Shown: positions 15,957-24,918 of the stretch, in pieces
How the letters are laid out: every line of letters begins with the position of its first letter
Numbering within the stretch: position 1 is the stretch's first letter
Assembly (NCBI RefSeq): GCF_006539505.1
Contig: NZ_BJND01000028.1
Span: 62,001-126,000 of the forward strand
Direction of reading: 5' to 3'
Length of the DNA stretch: 64,000 nucleotides
From: Streptomyces spinoverrucosus
GTDB taxonomy: Bacteria; Actinomycetota; Actinomycetes; Streptomycetales; Streptomycetaceae
Program-made: the position numbers and the translations under genes
The notes under the pieces: model-generated
What the model was told of the DNA's origin: nothing
What the model saw: the letters and a program-made list of their open reading frames with translations, nothing else
Databases searched by the model: none

Positions 15957-17399
15957 GTGGCGTATCGGGGCCCGGACACCGGGGTCGTACTTTCACTTCG
16001 TATGAAGGATGTCTCCGGAGACGGTGCGCCCACGCCCACCCGCCGCACCGCACTCGCCGGGCTCGCCGGCGCCGCCGGGGCCGCACTGGCCGCCGGGTGC
16101 ACCGCGTCGAGCGCGAGCGCGCCCACGCCCAGCCCCACGGGCACCACCCCGGCAGGCGGCCCCACGCCCGGGGTGATGACGCTGTTCGAGAACCCGGGGT
16201 TCAACTTCAACGGGCTGTGGACACTCGGTGGCTCCGGTGCCGGCGCCGGTGAGGTGGGCGAGGTGCTCACCGCCGTCAACGCGATCAACAAGGCCGGCCT
16301 GTCCGCGCAGTCGTACGTCGAGACCTTCAGGAAGCTCGGCGACCAGCTCATGGCAGCACCTCAGGGCAGCAAGCCCGACGATCAGACGACGCGGTGGCGT
16401 GCGCTGCGAGCGGCGCAGTACTACGGCCAGGCCCTGTTCTACGTCCTCGGCTCCGACGACCCGGGCCGCGAGGAGCAGCTGTACCGGGCCGGACGCGGCG
16501 CCTGGGACAAGTTCTGCGAGCTGTGCGACCCGGCGCCGGTGCGGACGAGCGTGCCGTACGGGAAGACGCCGCTGCCCGTGTGGTTCTTCCGGCCGGACGA
16601 GTCCGAGCGGCGCCGCCCCACCGTGATCCTCACCAACGGCAGCGACGGACAGAACGTCGACATGTGGACCTACGGCGTCCCGGCCGCCCTGGACCGCGGC
16701 TGGAACGCCCTCGTGTACGACGGACCGGGCCAGGGGCAGTTGCTCTTCGTGAACCGGGTGGTCTTCACGCCGACCTGGGAGAAGGTCGTCGGCCCGCTCG
16801 TCTACTGGCTGGTCGCCCGTGCGGACGTGGACCCCGACCGGATCGCCCTGACCGGGCTGAGCATGGCGGGCGACCTGGCGCCCCGTGCGGCGGCCTTCGA
16901 GGACCGGCTCGCGGCCGTGGTGGCGATGCCCGGCTGTCTGACGCCCTGGCTGGGCTTCCCTCCGGAGATCCGGGAGATCCTCACCCCGAACAAGCAGGAG
17001 ACCAACGACATCTGGAACAAGGAGGTCGTTCCCGAGCTGCCCGCCGCCGATGCCGCGACGATGAAGAAGCGCTTCGAGCCCTTCTCCGTACCGGCCATGC
17101 TCGACGCCCGCGAGGGCAGGATGTTCACCGACTTCTACACGCCCGCGAAGCGCATCCAAGCACTGGACATCACGAACGTGGTGGGCCGCATCAAGATGCC
17201 CGCGCTGGTCCTGGACTACGAGGGCGAACAGTTCTACCCCGGCCAGGCACGCCAGATGTTCGAGAGGCTGACCTCGCCCAAGGACTACGTGAAACTCACC
17301 GCGGCCACCGGCGCGCAGCTGCACTGCTCCCCGATGGCCCCGCAGCAGCACAGCGAGGTCGTCTTCGACTGGCTGAACGAGACACTGGCCAACCGTTAG
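15957..17399 (+). CDS. Tat/lipoprotein alpha/beta hydrolase (esterase)
   Basis: The 480-residue product carries a twin-arginine signal (TRRTALAGLAG) and a lipobox (LAAGC), so it is probably a lipid-anchored exported hydrolase. The alpha/beta-hydrolase core has YDGPGQGQ after strand 5-6 and the nucleophile elbow GLSMAGD, with a late acid and His (QLHCS). It resembles FrsA-like and pseudooxynicotine-hydrolase-like enzymes in the order DGPGQG then GxSMAG. A GTG at 15957 has GGGGGAGG 8 nt upstream; an ATG at 16002 without a ribosome site is the alternative and would still keep the signal. A 15-bp tandem duplication covers the stop codon. Confidence 0.82.
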   Translation: MAYRGPDTGVVLSLRMKDVSGDGAPTPTRRTALAGLAGAAGAALAAGCTASSASAPTPSPTGTTPAGGPTPGVMTLFENPGFNFNGLWTLGGSGAGAGEVGEVLTAVNAINKAGLSAQSYVETFRKLGDQLMAAPQGSKPDDQTTRWRALRAAQYYGQALFYVLGSDDPGREEQLYRAGRGAWDKFCELCDPAPVRTSVPYGKTPLPVWFFRPDESERRRPTVILTNGSDGQNVDMWTYGVPAALDRGWNALVYDGPGQGQLLFVNRVVFTPTWEKVVGPLVYWLVARADVDPDRIALTGLSMAGDLAPRAAAFEDRLAAVVAMPGCLTPWLGFPPEIREILTPNKQETNDIWNKEVVPELPAADAATMKKRFEPFSVPAMLDAREGRMFTDFYTPAKRIQALDITNVVGRIKMPALVLDYEGEQFYPGQARQMFERLTSPKDYVKLTAATGAQLHCSPMAPQQHSEVVFDWLNETLANR

Positions 17400-17426
17400 A
17401 AGCAGGGGGTCTAGAAGCAGGGGGTC
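17397..17426. repeat. Tandem duplication of TAGAAGCAGGGGGTC
   Basis: Two perfect adjacent copies of a 15-mer lie at 17397-17411 and 17412-17426. The first copy contains the stop codon of the esterase gene; the second ends just before the aldehyde dehydrogenase stop at 17428. It looks like a replication-slippage duplication. Confidence 0.8.
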
Positions 17427-17427
17427 C

Positions 17428-18873
17428 TCATCCCGGCCACACGATCGCCTGCACCTCGCTGTACGCGTGCAGGGCGTAGGAGCCGACGTCCCGACCCACG
17501 CCGCTCTTCTTGAAGCCGCCGAAGGGCGCCTCCATGTTGCGGCCGACGGTGTTGATGCCGACGCCGCCCGCCCGCAGGCGGCGGGCGACGCGGAAGGCGC
17601 GGGCCACGTCGGCGGACCACACGTAGTCGATGAGGCCGTAGTCGCTGTCGTTGGCCAGGGCCACGCCCCCCTCCTCGTCGTCGAAGGGGATGACGACGAC
17701 CACCGGGCCGAAGATCTCCTCCCGGGCCACACGCATGTCGTTCGTGCAGTCGGCCAGGAGGGTCGGGGACACGTAGAAGCCGCGGTCCAGGGGCGGTCGT
17801 TCGCCGCCGGTCACGACCACCGCGCCTTCCTTGCGCCCGAGTTCGACGTACGACTCCACGCGCTCCCGGTGCGCGGCGGAGATCAGCGGGCCGACGACCG
17901 TGTCCCGCTCACGCGGATCGCCGACCTTCAACCGGCCCGCATAGGCGGCGAGTTGCTCCACCAGCCGGTCGTACACCCCCCGCTGCGCCAGCACCCGCGT
18001 CGGTGCCGTGCAGATCTGGCCGCTGTAGAAGGCGAACGTCGTGCCGATGCCCGCGACCGCCGAGCCGAGGTCGGCGTCGTCGAAGACGAGCGCCGCGCCC
18101 TTGCCGCCCAGCTCCATCAACTGGCGTTTCATGGACCGTCCGCACACCTCGGCGATGCGCTGACCGACGGCCGTGGAGCCGGTGAAGCTGACCATGTCGA
18201 CCTCGGGCGAGGCGACGGCGGCCTCCCCGACCTCCACCGCTCGCCCCGAGACCACGTTCACCACGCCCGGCGGAGCCCCCGCCTCCGCCAGCGCCTCCGC
18301 CAAACGGTACACCGACAGCGGGTCCTGCGGGGCCGGTTTCACCACCACCGTGTTGCCCATCGCCAGAGCCGGGGCGACCTTTCCGGCCGTGTTCGCCCAG
18401 GGGTTGTTGTACGAGGTGATACAGGTGACGACCCCGACCGGCTGCCGCACGGCCAGTGCCCCCATCACACCCGCCTTACCCATCGGACCGGCCTCGTTGA
18501 TCTGCGGCGCGATCGGCCACTCGGCGGGCTCGACGCGGGCGTACCGGCGAAAGCGCGCCGCCGCGACGCCCACCTGCATCCCGCGTGCCGTGCCGGTCGT
18601 CGCGCCCGTCTCCGCCTGGGCCAGTTCGGCGTACGGCACGAGGCGGGCCCGGATGATCTCCGCGGCCCGCCCCAGCACCGCCGCCCGCTCCTCCGCGGGC
18701 GTCGCCGACCACGCCCCGAAGGCCGCGCGCGCCGCCTCGCACGCCGCGTGCACCTGATCCCGCGAGGCCTCCGGCGCCCACCCGACGGTCTGCTCGGTCG
18801 CCGGGTCGGTCACCTCGTAGTGGCCGCCGTCCGGCTCGACCCACGCCCCGCCGATGAACAGCCGCCGGTTCAC
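17428..18873 (-). CDS. Aldehyde dehydrogenase family protein
   Basis: This 481-residue NAD(P)-dependent aldehyde dehydrogenase oxidises an aldehyde to the acid. Catalytic features are visible: the oxyanion Asn in ITSYNNPW, the general-base Glu near residue 254 (MELGGKGA) and the nucleophilic Cys near 288 (GQICTAPTR); GSTAVGQ binds the cofactor, and PFGGFKKSG lies near the C-terminus. The GTG at 18873 overlaps the TGA of the upstream amidohydrolase gene (18870-18873), so the two are translationally coupled. The substrate probably comes from the same catabolic block. Confidence 0.92.
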   Translation of the reverse strand: MNRRLFIGGAWVEPDGGHYEVTDPATEQTVGWAPEASRDQVHAACEAARAAFGAWSATPAEERAAVLGRAAEIIRARLVPYAELAQAETGATTGTARGMQVGVAAARFRRYARVEPAEWPIAPQINEAGPMGKAGVMGALAVRQPVGVVTCITSYNNPWANTAGKVAPALAMGNTVVVKPAPQDPLSVYRLAEALAEAGAPPGVVNVVSGRAVEVGEAAVASPEVDMVSFTGSTAVGQRIAEVCGRSMKRQLMELGGKGAALVFDDADLGSAVAGIGTTFAFYSGQICTAPTRVLAQRGVYDRLVEQLAAYAGRLKVGDPRERDTVVGPLISAAHRERVESYVELGRKEGAVVVTGGERPPLDRGFYVSPTLLADCTNDMRVAREEIFGPVVVVIPFDDEEGGVALANDSDYGLIDYVWSADVARAFRVARRLRAGGVGINTVGRNMEAPFGGFKKSGVGRDVGSYALHAYSEVQAIVWPG

Positions 18874-20600
18874 CGGGTGCTCACCGTCCGGGTGTCCCGC
18901 CCCGACCGCAGCACCCGCCCCGGCACCGCGCCCGTCACCACGTCGTCCCGGATCGCCTCGACGCCGTTGACCCAGACCGCCCGTACGCCAAGGGCCTTGG
19001 AGTCCAGCCGCGGGCTGTCCCCGGGCAGGTCGTGCACCAGGGTGGCCGTACCGGCGTCGATGCGTTCCGGGTCGAGGAGGACCAGGTCCGCGTGGTACCC
19101 CTCCCGGATCCGACCCCGGTCCCGGAGCCCGAAGAGCCTGGCCGGATCGTCGGTCAGCATCTTCACCGCCTGCTCCAGCCCCACCAGTTTCCGGCCGCGC
19201 AGACAGTCCCCGAGGAAGCGCGTGGTGTACGGCGCCCCGCACATGCGGTCCAGATGCGCGCCCGCGTCCGAGCCGCCCAGCAGGACGTCCTCGTGCTGCC
19301 AGGTCTCGGCGCGCAGCGCCCAGGACGCGGGGTCGTTGTCGGTGGGCATGGGCCACAGGACGGTGCGCAGATCGTCGTTCGCGCAGATCTCGACCAGGCA
19401 GGCGAAGGGATCCTGCCCGCGCTCCGCCGCGATCTCCCGTACGACCCTCCCCCTCACGCCCGCGTTCTCCGCGCTGTACGTGTCGCCGATGACGTACCGC
19501 CCGAAGTCCGTCAGCCGCCGGAAGACGCCCGCCTCCTTGGACGCCGCCCGCTGGAGCATCCCGGCGCGTACGTCCGCGTCGCGAAGCTTCCGGATCCGCT
19601 CGGGCACGGGCAGGCCCAGGATCTCGCCCCACCCCGGGATGAGGTTGAGCGCGCAGAACGTGCCCAGCGACATGTTCATCGGCGTGAGGATCGGCATGGT
19701 CAGCGCCACGACCCGGCCGCCCGCCTTCCGGGCCCGCTCACTGGCCAGCAGCTGCCTCGGCACCCGCTGCGGGACCGCCGCGTCGATCGTCAGGACGTTC
19801 CAGTTCAGCGGGCGCCCGGCCGCCGCGCTCATCTCCACCAGCAGCTCGATCTCGGCGTCGCTGAACTGATCCAGGCACCCCGCGACGATTGCCTCGATCT
19901 GCGTCCCCTCGTGCTCCCCGACCGCCCGCGAGAGCGCCAGCAGTTCGGCGGGCCCGGCGTGCCGCGAGGCGACCGGCTGCCCGTCGCCGTCGGAGTGGGT
20001 CGACGACTGGGTGGTGGACAGCCCCCACGCCCCCGCGTCCATGGCGTCGTGCAGCAGCCGCACCATGGCGGCGAGCTGATCGCCGGTGGGCTGTCCGCCC
20101 ACGGCGTCCGCCCCCATGACGTACCGCCGCAGCGCACAATGCCCCACCATGAACCCGGCGTTGACCGCGATCCGCCCCTCCAGGGCATCCAGATACTCCC
20201 CGAAGCCGTGCCAACTCCAGGGCGCCCCCTCCTCCAACGCCACCAGCGACATGCCCTCGACCTTGGACATCATGCGACGGGTGTAGTCGGCGTCCTCGGG
20301 GCGGGCGGGGTTGAGAGGCGCCAGTGTGAACCCACAGTTCCCGGCGGCGACCGTGGTGACGCCGTGATTGAGGGAGGGGGTGGCGTACGGGTCCCAAAAG
20401 AGCTGGGCGTCGTAGTGGGTGTGGGGGTCGACGAAGCCGGGGGCGAGGACGAGCCCGGAGGCGTCCTCGGCCGTACGGGCGGCTTCGCCGATCTTCCCGA
20501 TGCCGACGATCCGCCCGTCCTGTATCCCGACGTCGGCGGTGTAAGCAGCCGCACCGGTCCCATCGACAACGGCGGCACCTTTGATGACGTGATCGAGCAT
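18870..20600 (-). CDS. N-acyl-D-amino-acid deacylase-like amidohydrolase
   Basis: This 576-residue amidohydrolase-superfamily protein has the N-terminal metal-binding motif APGFVDPHTHYDAQ (residues about 54-67), a TTVAAGNCGF segment near 82-91, and GGSDAGAHLDRMCG near 440 supplying the late Asp. Length and motif order match the D-aminoacylase/N-acyl-D-glutamate deacylase type, which hydrolyses amide bonds; many environmental members have other substrates. GGAGG lies upstream of the ATG. It is coupled by a GTGA overlap to the aldehyde dehydrogenase gene. No copy of the regulon palindrome is seen in front of it. Confidence 0.85.
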   Translation of the reverse strand: MLDHVIKGAAVVDGTGAAAYTADVGIQDGRIVGIGKIGEAARTAEDASGLVLAPGFVDPHTHYDAQLFWDPYATPSLNHGVTTVAAGNCGFTLAPLNPARPEDADYTRRMMSKVEGMSLVALEEGAPWSWHGFGEYLDALEGRIAVNAGFMVGHCALRRYVMGADAVGGQPTGDQLAAMVRLLHDAMDAGAWGLSTTQSSTHSDGDGQPVASRHAGPAELLALSRAVGEHEGTQIEAIVAGCLDQFSDAEIELLVEMSAAAGRPLNWNVLTIDAAVPQRVPRQLLASERARKAGGRVVALTMPILTPMNMSLGTFCALNLIPGWGEILGLPVPERIRKLRDADVRAGMLQRAASKEAGVFRRLTDFGRYVIGDTYSAENAGVRGRVVREIAAERGQDPFACLVEICANDDLRTVLWPMPTDNDPASWALRAETWQHEDVLLGGSDAGAHLDRMCGAPYTTRFLGDCLRGRKLVGLEQAVKMLTDDPARLFGLRDRGRIREGYHADLVLLDPERIDAGTATLVHDLPGDSPRLDSKALGVRAVWVNGVEAIRDDVVTGAVPGRVLRSGRDTRTVSTR

Positions 20601-20636
20601 GGGGGTTCACCTCCTGGAGTCGCGGTGATCGGTCCT

Positions 20637-20713
20637 ACCTAGGGGCGCGGGGCTGTATCGATTTGCGGCTCCGCCGCGTGGGCGCGACCAGCCACACTCA
20701 GCCCGCAGCCGCC
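20637..20713. repeat. Streptomyces intergenic repeat-like element
   Basis: The sequence CCTAGGGGCGCGGGGCTGT and the following CGGCTCCGCCGCGTGGGCG through CCCGCAGCCGCC resembles a short element that I recognise from many Streptomyces intergenic regions. It contains the small stem GCGGC-TCC-GCCGC. It separates the deacylase and LLM genes. The call rests on recollection of the family sequence. Confidence 0.45.
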
Positions 20714-20721
20714 ACCAGAGA

Positions 20722-21840
20722 TCAAGCCCCCTGCCGGAACCGCGAAGTCCGATGCACAGGATCCGTATCGATCTTCGGAATCACGTGCTCCCCAATCAAC
20801 CGAATCGTCTGCAACGTCTCCTCCTTCGGCACCCCCACAGGCAACCCGAAGCTCAACTGATCCGCCCCCGCCTGCTCCCACCGCTTGCACTGCCGCAGCA
20901 CCTCATCCGGATCGCCACAAATCAGCAGCTCCTCCTCGATGAGCACCTCGACGAACTCCGCCGTGTACTCCGGCAACGTCTCCGGCCACACCGGAAACCC
21001 CTCGGGCCGCGGAAACGTGTCGTGGTACCGGAACACCAGCGACGGCAGGTAATGCAGCCCACCCCCCACAGCGATCCGTATCGCCTCCTCATGCGTCGGC
21101 GCACAGATCGCGGTCGTCGTCACCATCACGTTGTCGTTGACGAAGTCCCCCACCGGCTCCGCGTCCACGACCGCCGTCTTGTACTGCTCCAGCACCCACT
21201 CCATGTCGGACACCTTCTGCACGCTGAAGCCCAGCACCCCGAGCCCCTTCTTCGCCGCCATGGCGTACGACGACGGCGACCCGGCGGCGTACCACATCGC
21301 GGGGTGCGACTTCCCGTACGGCTTCGGCAGCACCTTCCTCGGCGGCAACGACCAGTGCTTGCCCTGGAAGCCGGCGTACTCGTCCTGGAGCCACATCTTC
21401 GGGAACTCGGCGATGGTCTCTTCCCAGATCTCCTTGGTGTAGTTCATATCGGTGACACCCGGTATGAACCCGAGGATCTCGTGCGACCCGGCACCCCGCC
21501 CGCTGCCGAACTCGAAGCGGCCCTCGGAGAGGTGGTCGAGCATGGCGACCTTCTCGGCGACCTTCACCGGGTGGTTGACCTGGGCGAGCGGGTTGAAGAT
21601 GCCGGAGCCAAGGTGGATGCGCTCGGTGGCGTGCGCGAGGTAGCCGAGGAACACGTCGTTGGCGGAGAGGTGCGAGTACTCCTCCAGGAAGTGGTGCTCG
21701 GACGCCCAGGCGTACTTGAAGCCGGACCGGTCCGCCTCGATGACGTACTCGGTCTCCTCCATCAGCGCCTTGTGCTCGGCGAGCGGGTCGGTCTCGGCAC
21801 GCTTGCCCACGTATCCCTGTACAAAGAGCCCGAATTCCAC
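20722..21840 (-). CDS. LLM-class flavin-dependent oxidoreductase (372 aa)
   Basis: This bacterial-luciferase-like TIM-barrel protein starts from GTG at 21840 (MEFGLFVQGYVG) and shows WASEHHFLEEYSHLSAND, LGSGIFNPLAQVNHP, and LSEGRFEFGSGRGAGSHE in order. The EHH-F-x-x-Y-S element and the GRGAGSHE turn are typical of alkanal/alkane-monooxygenase-like LLM proteins using FMN or F420. A perfect copy of the regulon palindrome (21878-21892) lies 38 nt upstream of the start. It is likely part of the catabolic pathway; the substrate is unknown. Confidence 0.87.
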   Translation of the reverse strand: MEFGLFVQGYVGKRAETDPLAEHKALMEETEYVIEADRSGFKYAWASEHHFLEEYSHLSANDVFLGYLAHATERIHLGSGIFNPLAQVNHPVKVAEKVAMLDHLSEGRFEFGSGRGAGSHEILGFIPGVTDMNYTKEIWEETIAEFPKMWLQDEYAGFQGKHWSLPPRKVLPKPYGKSHPAMWYAAGSPSSYAMAAKKGLGVLGFSVQKVSDMEWVLEQYKTAVVDAEPVGDFVNDNVMVTTTAICAPTHEEAIRIAVGGGLHYLPSLVFRYHDTFPRPEGFPVWPETLPEYTAEFVEVLIEEELLICGDPDEVLRQCKRWEQAGADQLSFGLPVGVPKEETLQTIRLIGEHVIPKIDTDPVHRTSRFRQGA

Positions 21841-21877
21841 GGAGGTTCACCGTCCCTCTGTCTCATGACGGGGCTTT

Positions 21878-21892
21878 CTGACGAACCGTCAG
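21878..21892. promoter_or_regulatory. Regulon operator 2 (CTGACG-AAC-CGTCAG)
   Basis: A perfect 6-3-6 inverted repeat lies 38 nt upstream of the LLM gene start at 21840 and 59 nt beyond the stop of the SDR gene. It is identical to the operator at 24919-24933, including the AAC spacer. Confidence 0.75.
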
Positions 21893-21939
21893 ATCACCTG
21901 TTCGCCGACTGTCGCACCACCCGCCCGCACCGTCAATAG

Positions 21940-21954
21940 CTGACAGTCAGTCAG
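21940..21954. promoter_or_regulatory. Degenerate regulon operator (CTGACA-GTC-AGTCAG)
   Basis: The arms keep CTGAC and GTCAG but lose the inner CG pair. It overlaps the TGA stop of the SDR gene (21951-21953) and lies 47 nt upstream of the perfect site at 21878. It could be an auxiliary site or chance. Confidence 0.35.
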
Positions 21955-22721
21955 ATGACCGAGACCCCGGCCAGCCACCCACCGTCGATCACGAACGGCT
22001 GCCCGGTGATGTAGGAGGAGTCCTCGCAGCTCAGGAAGAGCGCGAGCCGGGCCACCTCCTCCGGCCGCCCGACCCTGCCCAGCGGCACCAGCCTGCGGTA
22101 CAGCCCGTCGAGGGCCTGGCGCGTCTCCTCGGGGTCCGCGTCCGGGTCCAGGCGGGCCGGGTTGGACATCGCCGTGTCGACGGCGCCGGGGCACACGGCG
22201 TTGACGCGGATCCCGCGGTGGGCCAGCTCCAGGGCGGCGACGCGGGTGAGGCCGAGGACGGCGTGCTTGGTCGCCGCGTAGGTACCGACGGCCGCCATCC
22301 CGGTCATCCCCGTGTACGACGCGGTGTTGACGATCGTGCCGCCGTCCGCCATCTCCGGGGCGACCGTCCGGATGCCGAGGAAGCAGCCGACCTGGTTGAC
22401 CCGCACGACCTCCATGAACTCGTCCAGGGGCGTGTCCACCAGGGCGTTGAAGCGCAGGATGCCCGCGTTGTTGACCAGCCCGTCGATCCGGCCGTACGCC
22501 TCCTTGGTGGCGGCCACGGCGGCGGACCACTGCTCCTCACGGCGCACGTCGAGATGGACGTACCGTGCGCCGATCTCCTTGGCGAGGGCCTCGCCTTGGT
22601 CGTCGAGCACGTCGGTTACGACGACGTCGGCGCCCTCCTCCCGGAACAGCCGGGCCTCCTGCTCCCCCTGCCCGCGCGCCGCGCCGGTGACGATCACGAC
22701 ACGTCCGTCCAGTTTGCCCAT
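21951..22721 (-). CDS. Short-chain dehydrogenase/reductase (SDR)
   Basis: This 256-residue classical SDR has TGAARGQG (residues 12-19) for NAD(P), NNAG near 85, NTASYTG with the catalytic Ser, and TYAATKHA with the Tyr-Lys pair; it ends with the ITGQPFVIDGGW pattern. It resembles the hydroxysteroid/glucose-1-dehydrogenase-like SDRs, though this does not define the substrate. Three bases separate it from the upstream LLM gene, placing it in the operon that starts with the amidohydrolase at 24898. Confidence 0.9.
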   Translation of the reverse strand: MGKLDGRVVIVTGAARGQGEQEARLFREEGADVVVTDVLDDQGEALAKEIGARYVHLDVRREEQWSAAVAATKEAYGRIDGLVNNAGILRFNALVDTPLDEFMEVVRVNQVGCFLGIRTVAPEMADGGTIVNTASYTGMTGMAAVGTYAATKHAVLGLTRVAALELAHRGIRVNAVCPGAVDTAMSNPARLDPDADPEETRQALDGLYRRLVPLGRVGRPEEVARLALFLSCEDSSYITGQPFVIDGGWLAGVSVI

Positions 22722-22724
22722 GTC

Positions 22725-23681
22725 TCAGTCCTCCGAAAGCAGCGGGCCGATGTCGCTCCCGAACGCCTCGATCTGGTCGGCGAGTTCGGCGCGGTCCCGG
22801 CTGCGGAACCGCACCTGGATCTGGTGCACGCCCATCGCCCGGTAGGCCCGCAGCGACTCGGCGAGGGCGTCGGGCGGGCCGGTGAGTGTCCGCCGTCCGA
22901 CGTCCCAGGCGGGCGTGCCGACGTAGAGCGGCTCGGCGATCGCGCCGATGGTGAACGGCACCTCACCGCGTCCATGAGCGGCTCCGCCGCGGGCCGCCTC
23001 GGCACGCAACCGCCGCAACGTGGCGATCTGCTGCGGCAGCCGGTCACGGGGGTCGCCCTGCGGCAGCCAGCCGTCCCCCTTGAGCGCGGCCCGGCGCACG
23101 GCCGCCGGGGACGATCCGCCGACCCAGAGGGGGATGCGCGACTGGGCGGGCCGGGGCCGCTGGCCGAGCCCCTCGAAGTCGTACAGCTTCCCGTGGTGCA
23201 CGGGGAACTCCTCCGGCCCGAGCGCGGCCCGCAGCGCGTCGATCGTCTCGTCGAGCACGGCCCCGCGCTGCCGGAAGTCCACGCCGAGCGCCTCGAACTC
23301 CTCACGCACGTGCCCGGCCCCGACGCCGAGGATCAGGCGGCCGCTCGCGAGGTGATCAAGGGTGGCGTACTGCTTGGCCGTGAGGAGCGGGTGGCGCAGG
23401 CCGACGACGGCGACGTGGGAGAGCAGCCGGACGCGCTCGGTGACGGCCGCCAGGTGGGCGAGGGTGGCCACGGGGTCGTACCAGACCGTGCTCATCGCGG
23501 AGGCGAGACGGCGCGGGATGGCGACGTGGTCGCAGCAGGCGATGTAGTCGAAACCGGCCCGGTCGGCGGCACGCGCGATCGCCACGAGGTCCTCGGGGCC
23601 CGCCCCGGTCTCCCAGGGCTCGGCGTAGATCGTGCTCTGGGACTGGACCGGGAGCTGGATGCCGTAGCGGAGCCGGCTCAT
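22725..23681 (-). CDS. LLM-class F420-dependent oxidoreductase (318 aa)
   Basis: The luciferase-like barrel shows GFDYIACCDHVAIP near residue 50, LLSHVAVVGLRHPL near 88, and ASGRLILGVGAGHVREEFEALG near 112, the usual pattern of F420-type members (TIGR03619-like). The ATG at 23681 overlaps the TGA of the amidohydrolase gene (ATGA at 23678-23681) and the gene ends 3 nt before the SDR, so it is the second gene of a coupled operon controlled from the operator at 24919-24933. Confidence 0.88.
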   Translation of the reverse strand: MSRLRYGIQLPVQSQSTIYAEPWETGAGPEDLVAIARAADRAGFDYIACCDHVAIPRRLASAMSTVWYDPVATLAHLAAVTERVRLLSHVAVVGLRHPLLTAKQYATLDHLASGRLILGVGAGHVREEFEALGVDFRQRGAVLDETIDALRAALGPEEFPVHHGKLYDFEGLGQRPRPAQSRIPLWVGGSSPAAVRRAALKGDGWLPQGDPRDRLPQQIATLRRLRAEAARGGAAHGRGEVPFTIGAIAEPLYVGTPAWDVGRRTLTGPPDALAESLRAYRAMGVHQIQVRFRSRDRAELADQIEAFGSDIGPLLSED

Positions 23682-24898
23682 GGTGCCCACAGGCCGTCGT
23701 CCGTGAGCCCCAGCAGCTCGATGGCGTTGCGACGGACGATCCGCTCGACCGTGTCGGCGTCCAGGTGACCCATCTGCGCCTCGCCGACCTCCCTCGACTT
23801 CGGCCAGGTGGAGTCGGAGTGGGGGTAGTCGGTCTCGTACAGGACGTTGCCGACGCCGATCGAGTCCAGGTTCCTCAGCCCGAAGGCGTCGTCGAAGAAG
23901 CAGCCGTAGACATGCTCGGCGAACAGCTCGGACGGCGGTCGGTGGACCTTCTCGGCGACGCCGCCCCAGCCGCGGTTCTCCTCCCAGACGACGTCGGCGC
24001 GCTCCAGGATGTACGGGATCCAGCCGATCTGGCCTTCCGCGTACATGACCTTGAGGTTCGGGAAGCGCTCGAACTTGCCGCTCATCAGCCAGTCGACCAT
24101 CGAGAAGCAGCAGTTGGCGAAGGTGATGGTGGAGCCGACGGCGGGCGGGGCGTCGGCGGAGGTGGAGGGCATACGGCTGCTGGAGCCGATGTGCATCGCG
24201 ACGACCGTGCCGGTCTCGTCGCAGGCGGCGAGGAAGGGGTCCCAGTCGTCGGTGTGGACGGAGGGGAGCCCGAGGTGCGGGGGTATCTCGGAGAAGGCGA
24301 CGGCGCGGACGCCGCGTGCGGCGTTGCGGCGGACCTCTGCCGCCGCCAGCTCGGCGTCCCAGAGGGGGATGATGATGAGCGGAATGAGTCGGCCCCGTGC
24401 GTCCGGCCCGCACCACTCCTCCACCATCCAGTCGTTGTAGGCGCGGATGCAGAGCAGGCCGAGTTCGTGGTCCTTGGCCTCGGTGAAGGTCTGGCCGCAG
24501 AAGCGGGGGAAGGTGGGGAAGCAGAGGGCGGACTGGACGTGGTTGACGTCCATGTCGGCGAGGCGGGCGGGGACGTCGTACGAGCCCTGGCGCATCTGCT
24601 CGTACGTGATGACCTCCAGCTTGATCTCGTCCCTGCTGTATCCGACGGCGGTGTCGAGGCGGGTGAGGGGCCGGTGCAGGTCCTCGTAGATCCACCAGTC
24701 GCCGATCGGGCCGTCGTCGCCGGGCCGCCCCATGACGGGCTTGAAGCGGCCGCCGAGGAAGCTCATCTCCTTCAGCGGGGCGCGGACTATGCGGGGGCCG
24801 GTGTCGGCGTACTTCTTGGGGAGGCGGTCCTGCCAGACGTTCGGGGGTTCGACGGTGTGGTCGTCGACGGAGATGATCTGGGGGAATTGGGTGTCCAT
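23678..24898 (-). CDS. Amidohydrolase-2 family metal-dependent hydrolase/decarboxylase
   Basis: The 406-residue protein begins ISVDDHTVEPPNVW, has a central VVAMHIGSSSRMPS segment, and ends with LYETDYPHSDSTWP, which supplies the late metal-binding Asp. This set is characteristic of ACMSD/amidohydrolase-2 proteins, often found in degradation of aromatic and steroid-like compounds; they act as hydrolases or decarboxylases. An ATG at 24898 places the regulon operator 20 nt upstream; the open frame extends to 25084, but that extension would be poor protein sequence and would enclose the operator. It leads the operon followed by LLM and SDR genes. Confidence 0.87.
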   Translation of the reverse strand: MDTQFPQIISVDDHTVEPPNVWQDRLPKKYADTGPRIVRAPLKEMSFLGGRFKPVMGRPGDDGPIGDWWIYEDLHRPLTRLDTAVGYSRDEIKLEVITYEQMRQGSYDVPARLADMDVNHVQSALCFPTFPRFCGQTFTEAKDHELGLLCIRAYNDWMVEEWCGPDARGRLIPLIIIPLWDAELAAAEVRRNAARGVRAVAFSEIPPHLGLPSVHTDDWDPFLAACDETGTVVAMHIGSSSRMPSTSADAPPAVGSTITFANCCFSMVDWLMSGKFERFPNLKVMYAEGQIGWIPYILERADVVWEENRGWGGVAEKVHRPPSELFAEHVYGCFFDDAFGLRNLDSIGVGNVLYETDYPHSDSTWPKSREVGEAQMGHLDADTVERIVRRNAIELLGLTDDGLWAP

Positions 24899-24918
24899 GG
24901 GGGCACGGTAGCGCCGAT

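Noticed and set aside
17467..19869. Plus-strand 800-codon frame opposite the aldehyde dehydrogenase and deacylase genes
   Set aside because: Both minus-strand genes have intact catalytic motifs and a GTGA coupling; the antisense frame is His/Arg/Gly filler.
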